Source: UBA9980 sp964436235
GTDB lineage: Bacteria; Muiribacteriota; UBA9980
DNA: 35,896 bases
Assembly (NCBI GenBank): GCA_964436235.1
Contig: CAYTCW010000035.1
Location: 1 to 35,896 of the forward strand
Direction of reading: 5' to 3'
Shown here: positions 7,210-15,349 of the stretch, piece after piece
Numbering within the stretch: position 1 is the first letter of the stretch
Layout: every line of letters begins with the position of its first letter
The notes under the pieces: model-generated
Told to the model about the DNA's origin: nothing
Database searches by the model: none
The model's input: only the letters and a program-made list of their open reading frames with translations
Made by a program: the position numbers and the translations under genes

Positions 7210-8367
7210 ATGCAGATTTTATGTGTACATTTACTTAATTTTCGTAATATTTTATGCCTGGAGGTAGCATTATCTCCAGGTATTAATCTTTTTTACGGCA
7301 TGAACGGCCAGGGAAAAACCAATATACTCGAGTCTATTGAAATACTGTCGACTACCCGTTCGCAGCGGGCTTTTAAAGAGGCCGAGCTCGTCAATCATAA
7401 CGCCGATTCGGCTTTAGTGAAGGGCAGTTTTTTAAAAAACGACTTAGATTTCGAAATATCCGTCAATTATTTTAAAAATAAAAAAAAAACATGCGTTAAA
7501 AACGGTAAGAATACTACGGCTGACGCTATATTCGGCTCGGTTAATATCGTAAAATTTTTTCCGAAAGACGCCGAAATCATCAGCGGCGCTCCGTCCTGCC
7601 GCCGAAGGTACGCCGATATGGAAATATCGCTCACCGACAGGCATTATTACAATAATTATAAAAATTATATCAAATTGATCGAATCCCGTAACGCCGTGTT
7701 AAGAAATTTATCGGAAATTTCTCAAAATGACCGTAAGCATCTTGAATTATTAAACATAATAGAATCTTACGACGAATTACTGCCCGATATAGCTTATAAG
7801 GTTTATCGAGGCCGGATGGAGTTTATAAAAGAGATATCGATATACGCCAACAGAAGTCATCAGTTGATATCTTCAAACGAGGAAAAACTCGATATGCGCT
7901 ATAGTTGTTGTTTAAGTGAAAATATAGATAAATCAATAGATTTAAATGAAAATCTTTTTAAGTCGCAGCTCATATTTTTATTGAAAAAAAATTTAAAAAA
8001 TGATATAATTAGAAGGCTTACGATTACAGGTCCTCATAAAGACGATATAGAATTTTTGATAAACGAAAAGCCGGCCAGAATTTTCGGTTCGACCGGTCAG
8101 ATTAAAACGCTGGCGGTATCTTTAAAATTAGCCCAGATAGATTACGTTTTTAATAAAACAGGCGATTATCCTGTACTATTAATAGACGACCTTACTTCAG
8201 AATTCGATTCGCGGCGTTTATTCAATATAATAGGCAGTATATCAAAAGAAATTCAGACGATAGTAACGAGCACCGATCACGAGATTTTTAAAACGGCCTT
8301 TAGCGCCGCGGATATTAATTATTTTAAAGTAAGCGGCGGAGAGCTTGTTAAAGCATTCAGCGGCTGA
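7210..8367 (+). CDS. recF: DNA repair and replication protein RecF
   Basis: RecF is an SMC-like ATPase that binds gapped DNA and, with RecO and RecR, loads RecA at stalled forks. 385 residues, the usual size. Walker A is at G30-MNGQGKT-37. The ABC signature region (Gly-Ser-Thr-Gly-Gln-Ile-Lys-Thr-Leu) and the Walker B segment ending Leu-Ile-Asp-Asp lie in the C-terminal third. The signature departs from the common Ser-x-Gly-Gln-Gln-Arg-Thr form (Gln to Ile and Arg to Lys), still within family variation. There is no clear Shine-Dalgarno, and an in-frame TAA directly precedes the ATG, so the start is fixed. It lies between dnaA and a DciA-like gene. Confidence 0.95.
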   Translation: MQILCVHLLNFRNILCLEVALSPGINLFYGMNGQGKTNILESIEILSTTRSQRAFKEAELVNHNADSALVKGSFLKNDLDFEISVNYFKNKKKTCVKNGKNTTADAIFGSVNIVKFFPKDAEIISGAPSCRRRYADMEISLTDRHYYNNYKNYIKLIESRNAVLRNLSEISQNDRKHLELLNIIESYDELLPDIAYKVYRGRMEFIKEISIYANRSHQLISSNEEKLDMRYSCCLSENIDKSIDLNENLFKSQLIFLLKKNLKNDIIRRLTITGPHKDDIEFLINEKPARIFGSTGQIKTLAVSLKLAQIDYVFNKTGDYPVLLIDDLTSEFDSRRLFNIIGSISKEIQTIVTSTDHEIFKTAFSAADINYFKVSGGELVKAFSG

Positions 8368-8379
8368 TAAAGATGAATT

Positions 8380-9480
8380 ATGGATTCAACCGGCGATAAA
8401 AAAACATTCGTTAATAAAACAGGGTTCTATACGGCCCGAAGAAAGCGCCAGCGCGGCCCCGAAAATAATTTCGAGCCTATAAATGCCATAGCGGATCGTT
8501 TTGTTAATCAACTGCCGGGCGCGGACCGTTACCGCGATATAAGTCTCGTTAAAAAAATATGGCAGGATATTTCGGGCGATTTTATTCATTCGAATACGGC
8601 CGTTACTTCTTTAAAAGACGGTGTTTTAGTTATAACGGCGGCCTCATCGCCTTTTTTATTTCATTTAAGATCGGCGAAAAAAACTTATATCGAGCAGATC
8701 AATAAAAGAGTGAACGGCGCCCTCGTTACGGAGATATTTTATAAAATAGGTTCTTTGAAGCGTTTTGATCAAGAGAAAAAAACCATGTTTGACGAGATTC
8801 GCGATTACGCTAAAAACAATCATGTGATGTTTTATGAGATCGAAAATATCGAAATACCCGATGACGTGTTGTCTTCAATCAACGATTTTACTGCTTCGCT
8901 TAAAATAAACGACGCCGAATTATGTGAAAAAATAACGGGCGCGGCTAAGGTTATTTATAAAGTAACGCAGTATAAAAAAAGAAATGGCTATATAGAATGC
9001 GCCATGTGCGCTTCGCTTTATTTTAAGCGCGAATCCGGATGCGGCGCCTCTGCGGCGGACGGAATCGAAGATAATTATTACGGCTCCGACAATACCTGCG
9101 AATATTGCAGGTTTAAATTAGCTAAAATGATGTCGGGCTCGATTAAAAGGGTGCTTGAATACCCGTGGGAAGATTATGAATCCCATTCGGCTAAATGTCC
9201 GGATATAAAGTTCAAAGAATTTGAATATATTAAAAAAAGAGAGTTCGACCGGGTTAAAACCGAGGTGGAAACCTTGATAAGAAAATTTATTATGTCGGAA
9301 TCAGCCGAAATTTTCTCCGAACTTAATCAGAAAATAAGGCTGGCGCTGAGTTTGCACGAAAATTATAATTATTTTGAGGTAAAAGAGTTCGGCGGCGACA
9401 GGCTCGATTTAATGGCGGCCGTTCTGGGCCCGAACGCCCGCGCGGTTTATGCAAGAGGCGCGATGGCGGTCAAATTTTAA
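8380..9480 (+). CDS. dciA: DciA-like (DUF721) helicase-loader candidate with Cys-rich C-terminal extension
   Basis: Residues 35-125 resemble the DUF721/DciA fold: a Trp-x-Asp-Ile-Ser-Gly segment near W61, a Leu-Lys-Asp-Gly-Val-Leu-x-Val strand (78-84), a Phe-x-x-x-Leu helix, and an Ile-x-x-Ile-Asn-Lys-Arg-Val-Asn-Gly helix. DciA proteins help load the replicative helicase DnaB in bacteria without DnaC or DnaI. DciA proteins are usually 90-190 residues; this one has 366. The extra 230 residues contain two Cys-x-x-Cys pairs (C207/C210 and C240/C243) that would form a zinc-binding knuckle, and then a charged, partly helical tail. I do not recognise this extension. The gene starts 12 bp after recF, and its position between recF and gyrB agrees with a replication role. 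The DUF721 assignment is by eye and moderately sure. Confidence 0.75.
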   Translation: MDSTGDKKTFVNKTGFYTARRKRQRGPENNFEPINAIADRFVNQLPGADRYRDISLVKKIWQDISGDFIHSNTAVTSLKDGVLVITAASSPFLFHLRSAKKTYIEQINKRVNGALVTEIFYKIGSLKRFDQEKKTMFDEIRDYAKNNHVMFYEIENIEIPDDVLSSINDFTASLKINDAELCEKITGAAKVIYKVTQYKKRNGYIECAMCASLYFKRESGCGASAADGIEDNYYGSDNTCEYCRFKLAKMMSGSIKRVLEYPWEDYESHSAKCPDIKFKEFEYIKKREFDRVKTEVETLIRKFIMSESAEIFSELNQKIRLALSLHENYNYFEVKEFGGDRLDLMAAVLGPNARAVYARGAMAVKF

Positions 9481-9523
9481 TATAAAATCAGGCCGTATTA
9501 AGAAAGCGAAAGGCTGGCTGAAG

Positions 9524-9802
9524 ATGTTTTTACATATAGGCGGAAATGAAGTCATATCGGCTAAAGATATAGTCGGTTTTTTCGCCATAAAGCAATTTTT
9601 AAAATCAAAGGATAACATAATACTTTATAAGGAAATGAGCGCTAAAAATAAAGTGTCGAAAACCAGCGATAAAAAAACGAAAAGCATATTGCTTTTAAAG
9701 AACGGCGAATATGCGGAATCTTGCATATCGGTTTCGACCTTAGCGAAAAGATTGGACGTTGGAACGATAGTAAACAGTTTACCGAAATGGAGTGAAATAT
9801 GA
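9524..9802 (+). CDS. remB: RemB/YaaB-like DUF370 protein
   Basis: A 92-residue protein starting Met-Phe-Leu-His-Ile-Gly-Gly-Asn, with Asp-Ile-Val-Gly-Phe-Phe at about 15-20. This matches the N-terminus of the DUF370 family member RemB (YaaB), which in Bacillus subtilis also sits between recF and gyrB. Its relative RemA is a DNA-binding regulator of biofilm matrix genes; the role of RemB is less clear. The frame is open upstream to 9449, but only the ATG at 9524 gives the conserved N-terminus. The stop overlaps the gyrB start as ATGA (9799-9802), so the two are translationally coupled. The middle (about 35-55) is Lys/Ser-rich, compatible with DNA binding, but no function can be read from the sequence. 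Confidence 0.75.
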   Translation: MFLHIGGNEVISAKDIVGFFAIKQFLKSKDNIILYKEMSAKNKVSKTSDKKTKSILLLKNGEYAESCISVSTLAKRLDVGTIVNSLPKWSEI

Positions 9803-11202
9803 CAGGCGGACACAATTACGATGCAACCAATATACAAATATTAGAAGGGCTCGAGGCGGTGCGTAAACGCCCGGGCATGTACATAGGCGCGGTGAACGCC
9901 CAGGGCCTTCACCATCTGTTATTTGAAATAGTGGATAACAGCGTGGACGAGGCTATGGCGGGCCATTGCAAAAATATAAATATTACGATGCACGAAGATA
10001 ACAGCATAACCGTCGAAGACGATGGCCGCGGTATTCCGGTCGATATGCATAAATGCGGGCTTCCGGCGCTGGAAGTAATTATGACCACGCTGCATGCCGG
10101 CGGTAAATTCAGCGACGATTCATACGCTTATTCAGGCGGTCTTCACGGCGTCGGCGCATCGGTAGTTAACGCNNNNNNNNNNNNNNNNNNNNNNNNNNNN
10201 NNNNNNNNNNNNNNNNNNNNNNNNNNNNNNNNNNNNNNNNNNNNNNNNNNNNNNNNNNNNNNNNNNNNNNNNGTTAAAAACCCGCTTTTTGAAGGCCAGA
10301 CCAAGGGAAAACTCGGCAATTCCGAGGCTAAAACGGCGGTTGAAGCCGTAGTTAATGAAAAATTGTCTCAATATTTTGAACAGAATCCGGCCACCGGTAA
10401 AACGATAGTCGAAAAATGCGTGCTGGCAGCTAAAGCAAGAGAAGCCGCCAGAAAAGCGCGCGAGCTTACCAGAAGAAAATCGGCGCTGGATAATTTTTCG
10501 CTCCCCGGTAAATTAGCCGACTGTTCTGAACGCGATCCCAAGTTATGCGAATTATACCTTGTAGAAGGTGATTCAGCGGGCGGTTCCGCTAAACAGGGCC
10601 GCAACCGTAAAAACCAGGCGATACTGCCGTTGAAGGGTAAAATATTAAACGTGGAAAAAACCAGGCTCGATAAAATACTTGCCAACGACGAAATAAGAAC
10701 GCTAATAACCGCCCTGGGAACTAATATCGGCGAAGATTTCGACGTGGCTAAATTAAGGTACAGCAAAGTTTTTATAATGACCGATGCCGACGTTGACGGC
10801 GCCCATATCAGAACGCTGTTACTCACTTTCTTTTACAGATATATGCAGGACCTTATTAAAGAAGGCCATATATATATAGCGCAGCCGCCGCTTTATAAAA
10901 TTCAGAAAGGCAAGACTATAATTTATGCCTATTCCGACGACGAGCTGCAGAAAAGGTTGACTGAGATCGGGAAAGATAAAGATTCAGTCAATATACAGCG
11001 TTATAAAGGTCTTGGTGAAATGAACCCCGAGCAGCTGTGGAGCACCACTATGAATCCGGAAACAAGGCTTACCATGCGCGTTGCGCTCGAAGATATAGTG
11101 GCGGCCGATGAAATTTTTTCGGTATTGATGGGCGATCAGGTCCAGCCGCGCCGTGAATTTATCGAAGCTCACGCTAAGGAAGTTAAAAATTTAGATATAT
11201 AA
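9799..11202 (+). CDS. gyrB: DNA gyrase subunit B (interrupted by assembly gap)
   Basis: This is the ATPase and TOPRIM subunit of gyrase, which introduces negative supercoils with GyrA. The N-terminal GHKL part shows the Glu-x-x-Asp-Asn ATP-binding helix, Asp-Asp-Gly-Arg-Gly-Ile-Pro and Gly-Leu-His-Gly-Val-Gly-Ala-Ser-Val-Val-Asn. After the gap come Phe-Glu-Gly-Gln-Thr-Lys, the TOPRIM motif Glu-Gly-Asp-Ser-Ala-Gly-Gly and Asp-Ala-Asp-Val-Asp-Gly-Ala-His. The C-terminus (Glu-Val-Lys-Asn-Leu-Asp-Ile) is complete and lacks the large insertion found in E. coli GyrB. The 100 N cover most of the ATPase/transducer boundary. By comparison with gyrase B of about 640 residues, roughly 200 residues are missing, far more than 100 bases, so the gap length is a placeholder and the frame match across it is chance. 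A GGAG site lies 7 nt upstream of the ATG. Confidence 0.97.
   Translation: MTGGHNYDATNIQILEGLEAVRKRPGMYIGAVNAQGLHHLLFEIVDNSVDEAMAGHCKNINITMHEDNSITVEDDGRGIPVDMHKCGLPALEVIMTTLHAGGKFSDDSYAYSGGLHGVGASVVNXXXXXXXXXXXXXXXXXXXXXXXXXXXXXXXXXXVKNPLFEGQTKGKLGNSEAKTAVEAVVNEKLSQYFEQNPATGKTIVEKCVLAAKAREAARKARELTRRKSALDNFSLPGKLADCSERDPKLCELYLVEGDSAGGSAKQGRNRKNQAILPLKGKILNVEKTRLDKILANDEIRTLITALGTNIGEDFDVAKLRYSKVFIMTDADVDGAHIRTLLLTFFYRYMQDLIKEGHIYIAQPPLYKIQKGKTIIYAYSDDELQKRLTEIGKDKDSVNIQRYKGLGEMNPEQLWSTTMNPETRLTMRVALEDIVAADEIFSVLMGDQVQPRREFIEAHAKEVKNLDI
10173..10272. other. Assembly gap (100 N) in gyrB
   Basis: A run of exactly 100 unknown bases. From gyrB homology the real missing stretch should be about 600 bp. 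Confidence 0.95.
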
Positions 11203-11247
11203 CAATTTAAGGCTTTAAATATTTTATTAAATTAAAGGGAGTCCTTT

Positions 11248-13842
11248 ATGTCAGTAGATAAAACCATTATTAATCCGCCCGCGCCGGTTGAAAGAATCGT
11301 TCCGGTTTATATAGAAGATGAAATGAGAGTCAGCTATATAGATTATGCGATGAGCGTTATAATAGGCCGCGCGCTGCCAGACGTCCGCGACGGTTTGAAG
11401 CCGGTACATCGCAGGATATTATACGCAATGTACGATTTGAGCAATACGCATAATAAACCGCATAAAAAAAGCGCGAGAATCGTCGGCGAAGTTCTCGGTA
11501 AGTATCATCCGCACGGCGATATAGCCGTTTACGATGCCATAGTCAGAATGGCGCAGGATTTCAGCCAGCGTTACCCGTTAATAGACGGCCATGGAAATTT
11601 TGGCTCTATCGATGGCGACAGCGCCGCGGCTATGCGTTATACGGAAGCCCGCCTCCAATCCTATTCAGAAGAGCTTTTAGACGATATAGAAAAAAAGACT
11701 ATAATATTCACGCCTAATTTCGACGGCACGCTCGAAGAGCCGGTCGTTCTTCCGGCTAAGATACCTAATTTATTGGTAAACGGTTCGTCCGGTATAGCCG
11801 TCGGTATGGCCACAAATATTCCGCCCCATAATTTGACGGAGGTAATAAACGCCATCATAGCGCTTATTGAAAACCCGGAAATATCGATAGACGAATTAGT
11901 CGATAAATACGTTAAAGGCCCGGATTTTCCGACCGGCGCTTATATAACCAATAGAAAAGAAATGGCCGATATTTATAAAACCGGCCGCGGCAGAGTGGTA
12001 ATGCGTTCGGTCGTCGATATCGAAACCGACGAAAAGCGCAATAAAAATTTTATAATAATATCCGAAATACCGTATCAGGTAAATAAAGCAAAGATGGTAG
12101 AGGATATAGCCGATTTAATCAACGAGAAAAAAGTCGAAGGCGTATCCGATATCCGCGACGAATCCAACCGCGAGGGCATAAGGGTCGTTATAGAGTTAAA
12201 ACGCGGAGAAGAACCCGATTTAATACTCAATCATCTTTATAAACATACTAATCTTCAAACTTCGTTCGGCGTTATAATGCTTTCGCTCGTAGATAATAAG
12301 CCGCGCGTTCTTAATTTAAAAGAAATGTTGAACCTGTTTTTGCTTCATCGTTTCGAAGTAATCACCAACCGCACGAAATTCGAGCTTAAAAAAGCTGAAG
12401 ACAGGCTTCATATATTAGAAGGCCTTCGTATAGCCATTGAAAATATAGACGACGTCATAGCTATTATCAAGTCGTCAAAAAATACCGAAGAAGCCAAGAT
12501 CGCCCTTATTTCCAATTTCGATTTTTCCGAAGTGCAGGCGCAGTCGATCGTTGATATGCGTTTAAGATCGCTCACCGGTCTTGAAATAGAAAAGATCGAA
12601 ACCGAATTTCAGGAATTGATGAAACGCATCGCGGATTTACGCGCCATACTAGCCGATTCGAAGCTTGTTTACGATATAATCAGAAAAGAGCTTATCGAGA
12701 TCCGTGAAAAATACGGCGATGAACGCCGCACTAAATTTTTAGATAAAATAGATGAAATAACTAAAGAAGATTTAGTTAAAGAAGAAAACGTGATGGTAAT
12801 AATAACCCATTCAGGTTATATTAAAAGAATGCCGAGTGAAACTTACCGTTCGCAAAATAGAGGCGGTAAAGGCTCGACCATAGGCAAGATGATCGACGAA
12901 GATTTCGCCGAACGCATATATGTTGCCTCGTCTAAAGATTATCTATTCTTCTTCACTAATATGGGCAAAGCCTATTCAATAAAGGTTTATGAAATACCCG
13001 AAGCGACCAAGCAGTCGCGCGGCAGGCTGTTATCTAATATAATCAAGCTCGAGCAGAATGAAAAAATATCGGCGATAGTGCCGGTAACGAGTTTCGATGA
13101 AACCACTTATTTTGCCTTCGTGACTAAATACGGCCAGGTAAAGAAAACGCCGTTGATCGATTATAAAAATTCGGTTTCGCGCGGTATAATAGCTATCAAG
13201 CTCGATGAAAACGATGAATTGGTAAAAGTATGTATGACAAACGGCAATTGCGACCTTATGATATGCACCCGCTTCGGACAGGCCGTATGGTTCTCCGAAA
13301 AACAGGTGCGCGGCATGGGCAGGTCCACGCGCGGCGTGAGGGGCGTTAATTTAAAAGACGCCGATTTCGTTATCGACATGGAAACCGTCAATGAGAGCAG
13401 CACCATACTTACGGTTACTGAAAACGGTTACGGCAAACGCACGCCGGTAGCTAAATATCGTAAGACGAGGCGCGGCAGCTCGGGAGTCATCAACATTAAA
13501 ATAGTCGAAGATAACGGACCTGTAGTCGGAATGCTCGAAACTACGACCGGTGATGAAGGCGATATAGTTTTACTTACTCAAACCGGAATGATAATCCGTA
13601 CCAGCGTAGTGGCTATATCCGAAACCGGTCGCAACACCATAGGCCGGATTTTAATACGCCTAAACGCTAACGATAAGGTAATAGGTGTTTCCCACGTTGA
13701 AAAAGAAGTCAACAAGGAAACTATCTATAAAACATCTTCATCGACGGGCGAAGGCGAAGAGATAATCGACGACGACGCTGCGGTTGTAGATGATATCGAA
13801 GACGATATAATAGAAGAAGAAGAACCTAAGACAGAAAAATAG
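11248..13842 (+). CDS. gyrA: DNA gyrase subunit A
   Basis: This subunit cleaves and rejoins DNA and wraps it through its C-terminal beta-pinwheel. 864 residues, full length, in frame throughout. The catalytic tyrosine is Y131 in Ala-Met-Arg-Tyr-Thr-Glu. The quinolone-resistance-determining region reads His-Gly-Asp-Ile-Ala-Val-Tyr-Asp, with Ile92 where E. coli has Ser83, while Asp96 (E. coli Asp87) is kept. The GyrA box that defines gyrase rather than topoisomerase IV is present as Gln-Asn-Arg-Gly-Gly-Lys-Gly (536-542; E. coli Gln-Arg-Arg-Gly-Gly-Lys-Gly). The last 35 residues are strongly acidic, like the regulatory tail of E. coli GyrA. It starts 45 bp after gyrB behind a GGGAG Shine-Dalgarno, probably in the same transcript. 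A strong hairpin follows the stop. Confidence 0.98.
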   Translation: MSVDKTIINPPAPVERIVPVYIEDEMRVSYIDYAMSVIIGRALPDVRDGLKPVHRRILYAMYDLSNTHNKPHKKSARIVGEVLGKYHPHGDIAVYDAIVRMAQDFSQRYPLIDGHGNFGSIDGDSAAAMRYTEARLQSYSEELLDDIEKKTIIFTPNFDGTLEEPVVLPAKIPNLLVNGSSGIAVGMATNIPPHNLTEVINAIIALIENPEISIDELVDKYVKGPDFPTGAYITNRKEMADIYKTGRGRVVMRSVVDIETDEKRNKNFIIISEIPYQVNKAKMVEDIADLINEKKVEGVSDIRDESNREGIRVVIELKRGEEPDLILNHLYKHTNLQTSFGVIMLSLVDNKPRVLNLKEMLNLFLLHRFEVITNRTKFELKKAEDRLHILEGLRIAIENIDDVIAIIKSSKNTEEAKIALISNFDFSEVQAQSIVDMRLRSLTGLEIEKIETEFQELMKRIADLRAILADSKLVYDIIRKELIEIREKYGDERRTKFLDKIDEITKEDLVKEENVMVIITHSGYIKRMPSETYRSQNRGGKGSTIGKMIDEDFAERIYVASSKDYLFFFTNMGKAYSIKVYEIPEATKQSRGRLLSNIIKLEQNEKISAIVPVTSFDETTYFAFVTKYGQVKKTPLIDYKNSVSRGIIAIKLDENDELVKVCMTNGNCDLMICTRFGQAVWFSEKQVRGMGRSTRGVRGVNLKDADFVIDMETVNESSTILTVTENGYGKRTPVAKYRKTRRGSSGVINIKIVEDNGPVVGMLETTTGDEGDIVLLTQTGMIIRTSVVAISETGRNTIGRILIRLNANDKVIGVSHVEKEVNKETIYKTSSSTGEGEEIIDDDAAVVDDIEDDIIEEEEPKTEK

Positions 13843-13860
13843 TATAAATACGGCAATATG

Positions 13861-13911
13861 ATATTCGCGGGACCGCCATTTATGGTTATAAAAAAGCGGC
13901 CCCGCGAATAT
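13861..13911. terminator. Strong inverted repeat after gyrA, terminator-like
   Basis: ATATTCGCGGG (13861-13871) pairs perfectly with CCCGCGAATAT (13901-13911). After one mismatch, CCGC (13873-13876) pairs with GCGG (13896-13899), giving a stem of about 15 bp and a 19-base loop. The following bases (TAATTTAAT) are T-rich but not a clean U-tract, so it may be a weak or Rho-assisted terminator or an mRNA-stabilising element. It separates gyrA from the ftsB-like gene. Confidence 0.55.
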
Positions 13912-13929
13912 TAATTTAATGTGAAATAA

Positions 13930-14451
13930 ATGGCTTTTAAAGAATTTTTTTCGTTCAAGGTGACCCGGGAGTTCGGCGTGCTGCTGTTTTTTATAGTGGT
14001 CACGTTTTTTTTCGTAGTTTACGAGACCGAGCAGATGGGCGTCAGCCAGCTTCAGGTCGAAGTAAGCGAGATCGAAAATAAAATTAAAATGGCAAAACTT
14101 GAAAATGAGCGGCTGGCTATGGAAATAGAAGACCTTAAAACCGACGTCGGAGTGGTCAGGCTTGCGCGCGAGCGGCTGCGTTTGGTCTTTCCCGGCGAAA
14201 TAGTGGTAAAGGCCGTTTCCAGCGAAGAAGTGCAGATACAAAAAATGCGAAACCGCCTTGCCAGCGCTAAAAAGAGTGAAGAAAAACCGGTCAAGCGCGA
14301 AGAAATAACTTCATATCAGCAGTACGGCTCTCAGGGCGAATACGGTGAGGGAGCGGACGGAGAAGAAACCATTACTCTCGACGATATTCAGCCGGACGAC
14401 GATATATTAATAGACGAAGAGTCGCTCGAAGAAATAGACGACGGCGAGTGA
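13930..14451 (+). CDS. FtsB/DivIC-like septum formation initiator
   Basis: A 173-residue bitopic membrane protein with the pattern of the FtsB/DivIC cell-division family: a short cytoplasmic start, one transmembrane helix (about 15-31), a coiled coil (about 38-72, with Leu/Ile/Met at heptad positions), and the conserved Arg-x-x-Leu-x-Leu-Val-Phe-Pro-Gly-Glu motif (82-90). Family members link FtsL and FtsQ in the division complex. The C-terminal 75 residues form an extra, strongly acidic tail not usual for FtsB. No strong Shine-Dalgarno is seen; AATGTGAAATAA precedes the ATG. folE2 follows only 7 nt after the stop. FtsB and DivIC cannot be told apart by sequence alone. Confidence 0.75.
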   Translation: MAFKEFFSFKVTREFGVLLFFIVVTFFFVVYETEQMGVSQLQVEVSEIENKIKMAKLENERLAMEIEDLKTDVGVVRLARERLRLVFPGEIVVKAVSSEEVQIQKMRNRLASAKKSEEKPVKREEITSYQQYGSQGEYGEGADGEETITLDDIQPDDDILIDEESLEEIDDGE

Positions 14452-14458
14452 TGAATAA

Positions 14459-15325
14459 TTGAGTAAAGTAAAAATTAATGATAAAATGACGAAAAATAAA
14501 ATAACGGCCGCGGCTGATTTGAAAAAATGTCCGGCCGAACTTGCCGACGTTCAATCCGAGAACGATTTGCGCGACATGGATATCGACAAGGTTGGCGTGA
14601 GCGGCCTTTCTTATCCGGTATGCGTTCTGGATAGAAATAACGAAAAACAGAACACCGTAGCGACCGTCAGCATGTACGTAGATCTTCCTAAGCGTTTTCG
14701 CGGAACGCATATGAGCCGTTTCATAGAGATTTTAAGCGAATATCGCGGCCTTATCACCATGCATAACATAGATAAAATATTAAAACGCATGATAAAGAAA
14801 TTCGACGCCACTTCAGCCCATTTTCAGATGAATTTTGATTATTTCATAGAAAAAACAGCTCCGGTTTCCGGAGTTAAAAGCCTTATGAATTATGAATGCG
14901 AGTTTATAGGCAGTTACTGCGAGGCGGAAGGGTACGACTTCGTGCTTGGAGTTAAAACTCCAGTTAATACGCTGTGTCCCTGTTCTAAAGAAATATCTGC
15001 TGGCTTCGGCGCTCATAACCAGCGCGGTTTAATAAATATACATATCAGGTTTAAAAAATTAGCCTGGATAGAAGATATAGCCGAAGTCGCCGAAAAATCA
15101 GCGTCGGCGCCGGTGTTCGCTCTTTTAAAAAGACCCGACGAAAAGTATATTACAGAATTGGCATATTCCAATCCGCGTTTCGTCGAAGACGTTGTACGCA
15201 ACGTCGCAAAAACTTTCATGCACGACGATAATATAACCTGGTTCACCGTCGAAGCTGAAAACCATGAATCCATTCACGCCCATAACGCTTACGCGATAAT
15301 CAAGCGCGATAAAAGAAATACATGA
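14459..15325 (+). CDS. folE2: GTP cyclohydrolase FolE2 (GCYH-IB), TTG start
   Basis: The enzyme converts GTP to 7,8-dihydroneopterin triphosphate, the first step of folate (and often queuosine) synthesis. It is the type IB enzyme, which is not restricted to zinc and in some bacteria replaces FolE when zinc is short. 288 residues, within the family range. Landmarks are Arg-Gly-Thr-His-Met-Ser-Arg-Phe (81-88), the Thr-Pro-Val-Asn-x-Leu-Cys-Pro-Cys-Ser-Lys segment with C173 and C175, Gly-Ala-His-Asn with H186, and Glu-Asn-His-Glu-Ser-x-His-x-His (267-275). The start is TTG at 14459; the next ATG (14486) would remove only 9 non-conserved residues, so the start is not certain. It lies 7 nt after the ftsB-like gene. 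I see no Zur-type operator, so there is no sequence hint of zinc control. Confidence 0.92.
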   Translation: MSKVKINDKMTKNKITAAADLKKCPAELADVQSENDLRDMDIDKVGVSGLSYPVCVLDRNNEKQNTVATVSMYVDLPKRFRGTHMSRFIEILSEYRGLITMHNIDKILKRMIKKFDATSAHFQMNFDYFIEKTAPVSGVKSLMNYECEFIGSYCEAEGYDFVLGVKTPVNTLCPCSKEISAGFGAHNQRGLINIHIRFKKLAWIEDIAEVAEKSASAPVFALLKRPDEKYITELAYSNPRFVEDVVRNVAKTFMHDDNITWFTVEAENHESIHAHNAYAIIKRDKRNT

Positions 15326-15349
15326 GTTAATTAAGGGAGGTAGTTTACT

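Noticed and set aside
10368..10826. A 152-codon minus-strand frame opposite gyrB
   Set aside because: It is antisense to the highly conserved TOPRIM part of GyrB, so it is a shadow frame.
13738..14241. A 167-codon minus-strand frame across the gyrA end and the ftsB-like gene
   Set aside because: It crosses the end of a confirmed gene and the intergenic hairpin, has aromatic-rich low-complexity translation, and resembles no family.
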